Assembly (NCBI GenBank): GCA_018969485.1
Contig: JAGWYG010000020.1
Location: 1 to 44,734, forward strand
DNA length: 44,734 nucleotides
Reading direction: 5' to 3'
DNA from: Chloroflexota bacterium
GTDB taxonomy: Bacteria > Chloroflexota > Chloroflexia > Chloroflexales > Roseiflexaceae
The notes under the pieces were generated by a model. It did no database searches. It saw only the letters and a list, made by a program, of their open reading frames with translations, and was not told the origin of the DNA. This document shows positions 24,310 to 33,700 of this stretch, one piece after another. The translations under genes and the position numbers were made by a program. Within the stretch, counting starts at the first letter, position 1, and every line of letters begins with the position of its first letter.

Positions 24310-27231
24310 TCATTTCTTGCGGCCACGGGTCGGCTGGGGCGTCGGCGCCTGGCGGCCACGCGACGGACGCGCGCCGCCGGCGGTGGCTGCCGCGGCGCCG
24401 TCCGGTCGTGCCTGCAGCAGCGCCGTCAGCTCAGCCTCGCGCCCCAGATGGCAGACCTTGAATTTCCGCCCGCTGCCGCACGGGCAGGGATCGTTGCGGC
24501 CGACATCGGCGCTGACCGGCTTGCGCGCCGCCGGCGCCGACTGCGGCTCGGCACCGGCGACGCCGGCCCGGGCGGCGATCAGCTGGCGCTGGCGCGTCTC
24601 GGCCTCGATCTGGCGTAGCTGCTGCTCGTACTGCAGCGAGATCGGAAACAGCTGAGCCACCACCGTTCGCTGGATCGTCTCTTTCAGCTCGTCGAACATC
24701 TTGAAGGCATTGCGCTGGTACTCGATCAGCGGGTCGCGCTGCGCGATCGCCTGCAGGCCAATCTCCTGCCGCAGATCCTCCATGCCGGTGAGATAGTCGA
24801 TCCACTGCCGGTCGATCACCGACAGCAGCACGCGCTGCTCGACATAGTGCATCTTCTCGGCGCCGATCGCCGCCTCGCGCCGCTCGTAGGCCTCCTCGAC
24901 CGAGTCGAGCAGGACGGCGACGATCTCGTCGTGTGAGAGCGGATCGAGGTCCGCCTCGGCGACGGGCGCGACCGGGTTGATGGCACGCCAGGCGCGCAGC
25001 AGCCCGACCAGGTCGCGCTCGGGTTCCTCGGCGCCTGTCGCCTGGTCGATGTACTGACTGACCAGGGGCGTGATCTCTTCCTCGAACATCTCCATCAGGC
25101 GGCCGCGCAGGTTGTGCCCCTGGAGGATGGCGCGGCGATCGGCGTAGATGATCAGGCGCTGCTTGTTCATCACATCGTCGAACTCGACGGTATGCTTGCG
25201 GATGTCGAAGTTGTATCCCTCGACGCGCGTCTGTGCACCCTCGATCGAACGGTTGATCAGCCGCGCCGAGATCGGCACATCGTCTTCGACGCCGAGCCGC
25301 TCCATCAGCCCCTTGACCCGGTCGACCGGGCCGAAGCGGCGCATCAGGTCGTCTTCGAGCGACAGGAAGAAGCGCGATGAGCCCGGATCGCCCTGGCGAC
25401 CGGCGCGGCCGCGCAGCTGATTGTCGATGCGGCGCGACTCATGACGCTCGGTGCCGATGATGTGCAGCCCGCCGAGCCGCTTGACGTCGTCGCCTTCGGC
25501 ACGGGTGATCGCCCGCGCCTGCTCGAGCGCGGCGCGGCGCTGCTCGCTGCTGGCGTCGGCCAGCGTCAGGTGCTGGGCCTCGAGCAGCTCTTCGAGCAGC
25601 CCGTCGGGATTGCCGCCGAGCAGGATGTCGGTGCCACGGCCGGCCATGTTGGTGGCGATGGTGACGCTGCCGCGCCGCCCGGCCTGGGCCACGATGCGCG
25701 CCTCGCGCTCGTGGAACTTGGCATTGAGCACGTGATGCTCGATACCGGCCTGGCGCAGGATCGTGCTCAGGCGCTCGGACGTCTCGACTGAGGTGGTGCC
25801 GATGAGCACCGGCCGCCCGACCGCGTGGACGTCCGCGACATCACGGGCGACGGCATGGAACTTGGCGATCTCGGTGCGGTAGATCTGGTCGTCGAGGTCG
25901 ACGCGCACCATCGGCCGGTGTGGCGGGACAGGCACGACGTCCAGGTTGTAGATCTTGCCGAACTCCTCGCGCTCGGTGTAGGCCGTGCCGGTCATGCCGG
26001 ACAGCTTGCCATACATGCGGAAGAAGTTCTGGAAGGTGATCGTCGCCATGGTGATGTTTTCCTGGCGCAGCCGTACCCCTTCCTTGGCCTCGACCGCCTG
26101 GTGTAGCCCATCGCTCCAGCGCCGCCCCGCCATCTTGCGGCCAGTGAATTCGTCGACGATCACGACGTCGCCATCGGCTTCAACGATGTAGTCGCGATCG
26201 CGATGGTAGACATACTCGGCACGCAGCGCATTCTCGACGTAGTGGGTGAGCCGGGAGTGCTGCGGATCATACAGGCTCTCGTGCGCGGGGATGCGCAACA
26301 GCCGCTCGATCTTCTGGATGCCGGCATCGGTGAGCAGGATGGCTTTGCTGCGCGGGTCGATCATGAAGTCGCCATCGGGATCGATGCCCTGCTTCTTGAC
26401 TTCGTCGGGGGTGGTGGTGCCGGGGCGCAGCTGCCGCACCAACTGGGCGAAGCGCCGGTACTCATCGCTGCTCTGCTGCGCCGGCCCCGAGATGATCAGC
26501 GGCGTACGCGCCTCGTCGATCAGGATGTTGTCGACTTCGTCGACGATGGCGTAATGCAGCTCGCGCTGATTGAGCTGGGCCAGGTCGGTGGCCATGTTGT
26601 CGCGCAGGTAATCGAAGCCGAACTCGTTGTTGGTGCCATAGACGATATCGGCGGCATACGCCTCGCGCCGCGTCACCGGGCGCCAGTGGATCAGCCGGTG
26701 ATCCTCCTGGTCGGCGCGCGGGTCGATGTACTCCTCATCGTAGATCGCCGAGAGGTCGTGCGCGATCACGCTGACGCTCAGGCCGAGCCGCCGGTAGACC
26801 GGGCCCATCCAGCCGGCGCCGACGCGCACGAGGTAGTCGTTGACGGTGATCAGGTGGCACCCTTTGCCCAGCAGTGCGTTGAGATACAGCGGCAGCGTGG
26901 CGACGAGCGTCTTGCCCTCGCCGGTGCGCATCTCGGCGATCCTGCCCTGGTGGAGCACGATGCCGCCGATGAGCTGGACATCGTAGTGGCGCTGGCCGAT
27001 GGCGCGCCGCGCCGCCTCGCGGACGCTGGCGAACGCCTCGGGCAGGAGCTCGTCGAGCGTGGTGCCCCCGGCGATGCGCTCGCGGAAGCGAGCCGTCTGG
27101 TTGCTCAGCTGATCGTCGCTGAGGGCCATCATCGCGGGCTCGAGCGCGTTGATCGCTGCGACGAGCGGTTGAAGCCTCTTGATGGCGCGCTCCGGGCCGA
27201 ACCCGAAGAGACGCTCGAACAAAGCACGCAT
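24310..27231 (-). CDS. secA: Preprotein translocase ATPase SecA
   Basis: 973-residue ATPase that drives protein export through SecYEG. Walker A MRTGEGKT is at residues 101-108, the DEVD box is in IVDEVDNILIDEART, GTDILLGGN and the QLRGRAGRQGDPGSSRF segment are NBD2 signatures, and the C-terminus has the zinc-binding SEC-C motif DPCPCGSGRKFKVCHLG for SecB or lipid contacts. A Pro/Arg/Lys-rich tail follows. ATG at 27240 is directly against GAGGAG, while ATG at 27231 is 10 bases away; 27231 (MRALFERLFGFGPERA) matches the usual start. It leads a seven-gene unit on this strand. Confidence 0.98.
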   Translation of the reverse strand: MRALFERLFGFGPERAIKRLQPLVAAINALEPAMMALSDDQLSNQTARFRERIAGGTTLDELLPEAFASVREAARRAIGQRHYDVQLIGGIVLHQGRIAEMRTGEGKTLVATLPLYLNALLGKGCHLITVNDYLVRVGAGWMGPVYRRLGLSVSVIAHDLSAIYDEEYIDPRADQEDHRLIHWRPVTRREAYAADIVYGTNNEFGFDYLRDNMATDLAQLNQRELHYAIVDEVDNILIDEARTPLIISGPAQQSSDEYRRFAQLVRQLRPGTTTPDEVKKQGIDPDGDFMIDPRSKAILLTDAGIQKIERLLRIPAHESLYDPQHSRLTHYVENALRAEYVYHRDRDYIVEADGDVVIVDEFTGRKMAGRRWSDGLHQAVEAKEGVRLRQENITMATITFQNFFRMYGKLSGMTGTAYTEREEFGKIYNLDVVPVPPHRPMVRVDLDDQIYRTEIAKFHAVARDVADVHAVGRPVLIGTTSVETSERLSTILRQAGIEHHVLNAKFHEREARIVAQAGRRGSVTIATNMAGRGTDILLGGNPDGLLEELLEAQHLTLADASSEQRRAALEQARAITRAEGDDVKRLGGLHIIGTERHESRRIDNQLRGRAGRQGDPGSSRFFLSLEDDLMRRFGPVDRVKGLMERLGVEDDVPISARLINRSIEGAQTRVEGYNFDIRKHTVEFDDVMNKQRLIIYADRRAILQGHNLRGRLMEMFEEEITPLVSQYIDQATGAEEPERDLVGLLRAWRAINPVAPVAEADLDPLSHDEIVAVLLDSVEEAYERREAAIGAEKMHYVEQRVLLSVIDRQWIDYLTGMEDLRQEIGLQAIAQRDPLIEYQRNAFKMFDELKETIQRTVVAQLFPISLQYEQQLRQIEAETRQRQLIAARAGVAGAEPQSAPAARKPVSADVGRNDPCPCGSGRKFKVCHLGREAELTALLQARPDGAAAATAGGARPSRGRQAPTPQPTRGRKK

Positions 27232-27315
27232 GGGTCGCATTCTCCTCAGTGTCGTCGGGCATGCGGACCGACGCGGCGGGCGCACCGCGTGGGGTGGGCG
27301 CAGCCGATCACCGCC

Positions 27316-27321
27316 ATTATA
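27316..27321 (-). promoter_or_regulatory. -10 box of the secA unit
   Basis: TATAAT on the minus strand, about 85 bases before the secA start. No convincing -35 box is seen at 16-18 bases. It lies back-to-back with the promoter region of the DUF2723 gene. Confidence 0.6.
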
Positions 27322-27362
27322 GCACACGCACCCCGGCGGACCGACCTGCGCGCCAGATGGCG

Positions 27363-27368
27363 TACAAT
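27363..27368 (+). promoter_or_regulatory. Possible -10 box of the DUF2723 gene
   Basis: TACAAT, 36 bases before the start codon. Only a weak -35 candidate (CCGACC, 27341-27346) lies upstream. It makes the short gap with secA a divergent promoter region. Confidence 0.4.
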
Positions 27369-27403
27369 TCGGCGTGCTGTTGCCGGCTCGATGGAGATGG
27401 TCG

Positions 27404-28864
27404 ATGATGAGTCTGCCCCCGCTGCCACGCTGGTGGCCGGCGCTGCTGCCGGTGCTGGGCTGCGCCATGCTGTATCTCGCGACGATGTCGCCCGATGTGC
27501 AGGCCGGCGATTCGGCCGAGTTCCAGCTGGCTGCGGTGATCGGCGGCGTGCCACACCCGACCACGTATCCGCTGTATGTGCTGCTGGGCCGCGCGAGCGC
27601 GATGCTGGTCCCCTGGGGTGTGCCGGCGTGGCGGGTGACGCTGGTCTCGGTGGTGTGCGCTGCGCTGGCGCTGGCGGTGCTGTGGCGGCTGCTGTGGCGC
27701 CTGGGCGAGTCGCGCGCCGCGGCGACGCTGGCGGTGCTGGCGCTCGGGCTGGCGCCGGGCGTGTGGCATGCCGCGACGATCGCCGAGGTATATGCGCTGC
27801 TGCTGCTGCTGCTGCTGGCATTCGCCGGCGCGCTGCAGCAGTTGCTGGCCGGCGACCGGCGCGCGTACGTGCCGGTGGTCGGTCTGGGCGTGCTCGGCAG
27901 CCTGCACCACGGGCTGTTTGTGGTGTGTGCGGCGCTGCCGGGCGCGCTGGCGCTGTGGTGGGCGTGGCGCCGCCTGCAACTGACGCCACCCTGGCGGCCG
28001 GTGCTGATGGCACTGATGTTGGGGATGGCGCCGCAGATCTATCCGCTGGCGCAGTTCGCCCGCCTGGGGCCGTTCGATGGCCACGACTATGGCCTGCCGG
28101 CGGGCTACTTCTGGGGGGCACCGCGCACGTGGGGGGAAGTGCTGGACCTGATGACCGGCGGTGCGGTCCGGCGTGGCATCTTCGCCTGGCCCGATGCCAC
28201 CGGCGCTGCGCTGCTGCTGGCCGGCATCGCGCGGCGCCTGCTGTTCGAATTTGGCCCGGCTGGCGTGGCTGCCGGCGCGTGCGGGCTGTGGCTGCTGGCG
28301 CGCGAGCGGCCACGCTGCCTCGCGCTGGTGCTGGCACTGGCCGTGCCGGCGCTGGGTTACCTGCTGGCGCTCGGCCCGGCGGTCGGCGACTGGCCGGTGT
28401 TCACGCTGCCGCTGCTGATCCCGTGGACGCTCGGGATCGCGTGGGGGGTGCGCTGGATCGCGCGGCATGCCGGACGCCGCCGCCGCACGCTGCTGCTGCT
28501 CGCGATGGTCCTGGTGCTGGCCTGGGGCGCGACGCGCTATCGCGTCTCGGCCAAACAACACCTGACGCTCTATCGCGAGTTTGCCGCAGCGGTCCATCAG
28601 GTGCTGCCAGCCGATGCGGTGGTGGTCACCCACTGGGAACAGGGCATGACGCTGCAGTACCTGCGGTTCGCCGAGGGCCGCCGCGCCGATGTGTGGATCG
28701 ATGTGGTGGAGCCCGGCGACGATCCGTGGCTGGCGCGGGCGCGGCGCCGCTACCCCGGCCGACCGGTGTTCTTCGTCGGCCAGCCGGCCAGCGTGGCGGG
28801 CTTGCCGGTCACGCTGCTGCTGGATGCGCCGTACGCCGATGTGTACCGCCTCGACCCCGAGTGA
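27404..28864 (+). CDS. DUF2723 polytopic membrane protein
   Basis: 486-residue integral membrane protein of the DUF2723 family, whose members resemble GT-C glycosyltransferases that use lipid-linked sugars. The N-terminal segment has the conserved acidic motif PDVQAGDSAEFQ just after the first membrane helix (a likely catalytic or metal-binding site), followed by ten or so hydrophobic segments and a soluble C-terminal portion (VVVTHWEQGMTLQYL). GGAG at 27393-27396 supports the ATG at 27404. The gene stands divergently from secA and is followed by a carbonic anhydrase gene. A role in glycosylation of surface proteins is inferred from the family only. Confidence 0.85.
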   Translation: MMSLPPLPRWWPALLPVLGCAMLYLATMSPDVQAGDSAEFQLAAVIGGVPHPTTYPLYVLLGRASAMLVPWGVPAWRVTLVSVVCAALALAVLWRLLWRLGESRAAATLAVLALGLAPGVWHAATIAEVYALLLLLLLAFAGALQQLLAGDRRAYVPVVGLGVLGSLHHGLFVVCAALPGALALWWAWRRLQLTPPWRPVLMALMLGMAPQIYPLAQFARLGPFDGHDYGLPAGYFWGAPRTWGEVLDLMTGGAVRRGIFAWPDATGAALLLAGIARRLLFEFGPAGVAAGACGLWLLARERPRCLALVLALAVPALGYLLALGPAVGDWPVFTLPLLIPWTLGIAWGVRWIARHAGRRRRTLLLLAMVLVLAWGATRYRVSAKQHLTLYREFAAAVHQVLPADAVVVTHWEQGMTLQYLRFAEGRRADVWIDVVEPGDDPWLARARRRYPGRPVFFVGQPASVAGLPVTLLLDAPYADVYRLDPE

Positions 28865-28907
28865 TGCTGGTCGGCGTTGCACGCCGATCGCCCAGAGGAG
28901 CATGCTG

Positions 28908-29435
28908 ATGATGCCGATTCCCGGCCCCGATGCCGCCTTCGAGATCGATCCGAGCGCGTATTGCTCGCCCCATGCCGTCATCCTCGGCAGCGTGACCATC
29001 GGCGCCGACAGCAGCGTCTGGCCGATGGCGGTGATTCGCGGTGACAATCACCGGATCGTCATCGGCGCCCGCAGCAACATCCAGGACGGCGCCATCCTGC
29101 ATGCAGATCCCGATGCCCCGCTGACCATCGGCGACGAGGTCAGCATCGGCCATGCGGCGATCATCCACGGCTGCACCATCGAGTCACAGGTGCTCATCGG
29201 CATGGGGGCCGTGATCCTGAACCATGCGCGCATCGGCGCCGGCAGCCTGGTCGCGGCGCGCGCCCTGGTGCCCGAGGGGATGGTGGTGCCGCCGGGCTCC
29301 CTGGTGGTCGGCATACCCGGTACGGTGCGGCCGCTGCGCGAGGATCATCGTGCGCGCATCCTGCGCGCCGCGCGCAGCTACGTGGCATTGCAGGCGCGGT
29401 ATCGCGCCAGCGCTCAGGGTTCGGCCAGTTTGTAG
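28908..29435 (+). CDS. Gamma-class carbonic anhydrase-like hexapeptide-repeat protein
   Basis: 175-residue left-handed beta-helix protein of the gamma-carbonic anhydrase family (trimer, Zn at the subunit interface, CO2 hydration). The metal ligands are His65 (ILHAD), His82 and His87 (GHAAIIHG), with the usual H-x4-H spacing, and the supporting Arg45 of RGDNH and Gln59 of NIQD. Hexapeptide repeats are evident through ARIGAGSLVAARALVPEG. GAGGAG (28895-28900) lies 7 bases before the ATG at 28908; ATGs at 28902 and 28911 are also in frame. The 3' end overlaps the convergent response-regulator gene by 22 bases. Activity is not guaranteed, as many homologues are inactive. Confidence 0.9.
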   Translation: MMPIPGPDAAFEIDPSAYCSPHAVILGSVTIGADSSVWPMAVIRGDNHRIVIGARSNIQDGAILHADPDAPLTIGDEVSIGHAAIIHGCTIESQVLIGMGAVILNHARIGAGSLVAARALVPEGMVVPPGSLVVGIPGTVRPLREDHRARILRAARSYVALQARYRASAQGSASL

Positions 29436-30151
29436 CCGACCCCCCGCACCGTCAGGATGATCCGCGGCTTCGATGGCTCTTCCTCGATCTTCTCCCGCAG
29501 CCGACGGACACAGACATCGACCAGGTTGGTCTCGCCGACGTACTCGTAGCCCCACACTTCCTGGAAGAGCGTCTCGCGGTCGAAGACGGTGCCGGCGCTC
29601 ACGGCGAGGAAGAAGAGTAGCTCGAACTCCATCGGCGTGAGATTGACCATGCGCCCCCGTACGGTGACCCGGTGGCGCGGCTCGTCGATCTCGATGTCGC
29701 CGACCCGCACGATGGTGGGAACACTGCGCCGGCGCAGTCCCTCGACGCGGCGCAGGATGGATTCGACCCGCGCGATCAGTTCGACGGTCTTGAATGGCTT
29801 GGTGATGTAGTCGTCGGCACCGAGCGAGAATCCGTGGACGATGTCGTCGGTGCCGTCGCGGGCGGTCAGCATCAGGATCGGGACGTCGGATTGCTGGCGG
29901 ATGCGCTGGCACGCCTCGAAGCCGTCGACGTAGGGCATCATCACGTCGAGGATGATGACGTCGTAGCGGCTGGCTTCGAATGCCTGCAACGCCTCGAGAC
30001 CGTTGCGCACTGCCTCGATGACATAGCGCGGGTCTTTCAGCGTCACCTGGATGAGCGTCGCGATCGAGGGGTCGTCGTCGGCGATCAGGATTCGCCGGGT
30101 CGGACCGCCCTCGTCGCCGGAACGATCGGTTGTTCGCCGTATCGCGCGCAT
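29414..30151 (-). CDS. OmpR/PhoB-type response regulator
   Basis: 245-residue two-component regulator. The receiver domain shows the acidic pocket ADDDP, phosphoacceptor Asp69 (ILDVMMP), TARD and TKPF; the C-terminal winged helix (about 145-242) has LTPMEFELLFFL, VDVCVRRLREK and TVRGVGYKL. The start at 30151 is chosen because a longer frame to 30211 would begin inside the promoter at 30184-30211. No histidine kinase gene is adjacent, so it is an orphan in this window. A short N-terminal tail rich in Arg precedes the receiver. It is divergent from gltB across 577 bases and overlaps the carbonic anhydrase gene by 22 bases. Confidence 0.93.
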   Translation of the reverse strand: MRAIRRTTDRSGDEGGPTRRILIADDDPSIATLIQVTLKDPRYVIEAVRNGLEALQAFEASRYDVIILDVMMPYVDGFEACQRIRQQSDVPILMLTARDGTDDIVHGFSLGADDYITKPFKTVELIARVESILRRVEGLRRRSVPTIVRVGDIEIDEPRHRVTVRGRMVNLTPMEFELLFFLAVSAGTVFDRETLFQEVWGYEYVGETNLVDVCVRRLREKIEEEPSKPRIILTVRGVGYKLAEP

Positions 30152-30183
30152 GCTGGTACCACTGATATTCGTACGATGTCGAT

Positions 30184-30211
30184 AGTATACCCTGAAACAC
30201 GTGCGATGCAA
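30184..30211 (-). promoter_or_regulatory. Promoter of the response-regulator gene
   Basis: On the minus strand TATACT (30184-30189) and TTGCAT (30206-30211) are separated by 16 bases. Transcription would start shortly before the ATG at 30151. Confidence 0.6.
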
Positions 30212-30728
30212 CTATGGTGCGGTGCAGCGGTGCGATCACGGTCGTGCCCCGTGATGCATGCGCCCTCGTGGCGCGAAGACCCCGGCGCGCACCATCCCCG
30301 CACCGCGCTGGTGCGGCCGCGGGAGCAGTTCCCCGAGCACGGCTCAGCGCGGGCGGTCGGGCCGCAATCGTGCCCCGCCGGCGACGGCGCCCGGCAGCAT
30401 CGACCGGTTCTGCGGCACTGGCGCGATCCAGGCTCCTCGCATCTCCGCCGTCACAGTTGACATGGACCGATACCTGCTTGTATGATCTGCGGAAATTCTT
30501 GAGCTCTGTTGGCACTGGCGCCCACAGCAGCCTTGTGTATGCACGAGGTTTCTGTGGGGTTTTGTCATCTTCGGGCGATCAGCAGGCGGGCCAATCGACC
30601 GGGAATCGTGCCCGACCACAGATCCCGACGACGCAGCGCCGCGTAGTGCTGGCAACGACCGCTGCTGCGCCGTGCCAGGAGTGTGGCGGCACATCGACGA
30701 CCTGAACAGCGACCGAGGGGAAAGCAAG
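30212..30728. other. Gene-free region between the regulator and gltB
   Basis: About 500 bases without a convincing gene. It holds the gltB promoter (30457-30486) and a leader of about 235 bases. No known riboswitch motif was recognised. Short frames here lack ribosome sites and codon character. Confidence 0.6.
30457..30486 (+). promoter_or_regulatory. Sigma70-type promoter of gltB
   Basis: TTGACA (30457-30462, perfect) and TATGAT (30481-30486) are 18 bases apart. The predicted start of transcription is near 30493, giving a leader of about 235 bases before gltB. Confidence 0.75.
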
Positions 30729-33700
30729 ATGAATGACCCGCTCCACCAGCCATCGCGCGGCCTCTACGATCCGCGCTTCGAGCATGACGCGTGCGGCATC
30801 GGTTTTGTGGTGCGCCTCTCAGGCGAAGCCAGCCACGATATCCTGACGCAGGCGCTGACTGCCGTCGGGCACATGGCACACCGTGGGGGCGTCGCTGCCG
30901 ACAACAAGAGCGGCGATGGTGCGGGGGTTCTGACGCAGATTCCGCGGGTCCTGTTCGCCCGCGAGCTGGCAGAACGCGGGCTGTCCGAGCACCTCGATCA
31001 GCTGGCCGTGGCGATGTGCTTTCTGCCGGCCGACGCGGCGCGCGCCGCACGCAGCCGCGAGCTGGTCAGCGCCGAATGCCAGCGCTTCGGGCTGCGGGTC
31101 CTCGGCTGGCGCGTCGTCCCGGTCGATCGTGACAGCCTGGGGGCGAGCGCGCTGGCCAGCTGCCCCACCATCGAGCAGGCGCTGATCGTCCCCGACGGGA
31201 CCGTCATGCTGAGCGCAGCCGGCCGCGAGCGGGCGCTGTACATCGCGCGCAAGGCGATCGAAGCCGCGGCGCTGCGGCAGGATCTGGGCGATCTGGCCAT
31301 CCCGTCGATGTCGGGGCGGACGATCGTGTACAAGGGGCTGCTGATCGCACCGCTGCTGCCGGCGTTCTACGCCGACCTGCGCGATCCGCTGTACACCACC
31401 GCGATCGCGGTCTTTCACCAGCGCTACTCGACCAACACGTTTCCCACCTGGCCGCTGGCGCAACCCTTCCACATGCTGTCGCACAACGGCGAGATCAACA
31501 CGCTGTGGGGCAACCTGACCTGGATGCAGGCCCGCGAGGCCGAATGGCGGCGCATGCCGGTGCCCGCGATCGACGGCGAGCCACCTGCCGGCGCCGCGCT
31601 GGCCGCCAGCATCGTCGGCGTCGGTACGGTCGTCGATCCGCGTGGCAGCGACTCGGCCATGCTCGACAACGTGCTTGAGCTGCTGGTGATGGGTGGGCGC
31701 GATGTGCGTCACGCCATGGCCATGCTGGTGCCCGAAGCCTGGGAGCGGGTCCACGACATGCCGGCGGAGTGGCGCGCCTTCTACCAGTACCACGCCGGCC
31801 TGATGGAGCCATGGGACGGGCCGGCAGCACTGGTCTTCTGCGACGGCGACACCGTCGGGCTGGCGCTCGATCGCAACGGGCTGCGGCCGGCGCGGTTCCT
31901 CGTCACCGATGATGGCCTGGTGATCTGCGGGTCTGAAGTCGGCGCCGTGCCGATCGACGAAGCCCGCATCGTCCGCAAGGGCAAAGTCGGGCCAGGGCAG
32001 ATGATCGCCGCCGACCTGCGCACCGGCACGTTCGCCGAAAACCACGAAGTCAAGCACGCGCTGGCGAGCGGCAAGCCGTACGCCGCCTGGCTCACATCGC
32101 AGGTACAGGTGCTCGCGCCGGCCGGCGCCGCCCGCTACGGCGGCCAGTCCGCCGAGCATGACCAGACCACCCGGACTGCGCGGTCGGCGCTGCTGGGCGA
32201 GCTGCAGCAGGCATTCGGCTATACTGCCGAAGAACTGGCCGTCATCCTGCGGCCGATGTCGCGCGACGGCGTCGAGCCGGTCGGCTCGATGGGCGACGAT
32301 ACGCCGCTCGCAGTCTTCGCCGAGCGTGCCCGCCCGCTCTACAGCTACTTCAAGCAGCGCTTCGCCGAAGTGACCAATCCGCCGATCGATCCGCTCCGCG
32401 AGGAACTAGTGATGTCGCTCTCGTTCGCGCTGGGCCGGCGTGGCAACCTGCTCGAGGAGCGCCCGGAGCACGCCCACCTGATCCGCCTGGCCGGGCCGGT
32501 GCTGACCGACGAGCATCTGGCGACCATCCGGGGGCTGGCCGATCCGGCGTACCGGAGCGTCACGCTGCCGGCCGTGTTTCGTGCGGCCGATGGTCCCGAT
32601 GCCATGCTCGGCGCGCTCATCCGCCTATGCCGCGCCGCCGAGGCGGCAGCGCGCGATGATGCGGTCCTGCTGATCCTCAGCGATCGCGGCGTGGACGAGG
32701 AGCATGTGCCCGTCCCGGCGTTGCTGGCGCTCGGGGCGGTCCATCAGCATCTGATCCGTGCGGGTGTGCGCACCATGGTGAGCCTGATCGTCGAGAGCGG
32801 CGAGCCGCGCGAGGTGCATCATCTGGCGTGCCTGATCGGCATGGGCGCCGAGGCGGTGAACCCGTACCTGGCGCTCGCCACCGTGCGTGCGCTGGCCGTC
32901 GAGCGCGATCGCGCCGAGGAGCGCAGCCGCCGCGCGGCGCCGGCCGTCGGTCCCGAGGCCAATGCCCAGATCGCCGTCGAGGCGGAAGTCAACTACATCC
33001 ATGCGCTCGAGAAGGGCCTGCTGAAGGTCATGTCGAAGATGGGCATCGCGACCGTGGACAGCTACTGCGGTGCGCAGATCTTCGAGGCGATCGGCCTGGC
33101 CGACGCCGTGATCGAACGCTGTTTCACCGGCGTGCCGGCGCGGCTCGGCGGTTTTGGCTTCCACAAGCTGGCCAGCGACGTGCTGGAGCATCACGACGCG
33201 GCGTTCGCCAACCGCCTGCCGCTGGTGGCATCCCGCTCGACGCTGGCGCATCCTGGTTTTTACAAGTTCAAGAAGGACGGCGAGTACCACGCGTTTGCGC
33301 CGACAGTGGTACATGCCCTACAGAAAGCCGCCAGCGGCGGCAGCTACGATGACTATCGGGCCTACAGCCGGCTGGTGCATCAGCGGCCGCCCACCGAGCT
33401 GCGCGACGTTCTCGAGATCCTGCCGCTCGGCCCGGCACTGCCGCTCGAGGCGGTCGAGCCGCTCGAGTCGATCGCGATGCGCTTCTCGACGGCGGCAATG
33501 TCACATGGCTCGACCAGCGCCGAGGCGCATGAGGCGCTGTCGGTGGCGATGAATCGCATCGGCGGCCTGAGCAACTCCGGCGAGGGTGGCGAAGACCCCG
33601 CGCGCTACCACGACGAGCGCAACAGCACCATCAAGCAGGTCGCGTCCGGGCGTTTCGGCGTCACTCCCGCGTACCTGGCGTCCGGTCGCGAGCTGCAGAT

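Noticed and set aside
27317-29047. A 576-codon minus-strand frame opposite the DUF2723 gene
   Set aside because: It is rich in Gln, Arg and His with no recognisable domain, opposite a well-supported membrane protein.
30214-30705. A 163-codon frame in the gltB upstream region
   Set aside because: Its composition is Arg/Ala/Ser-rich without motifs, it spans a strong promoter and has no ribosome site.
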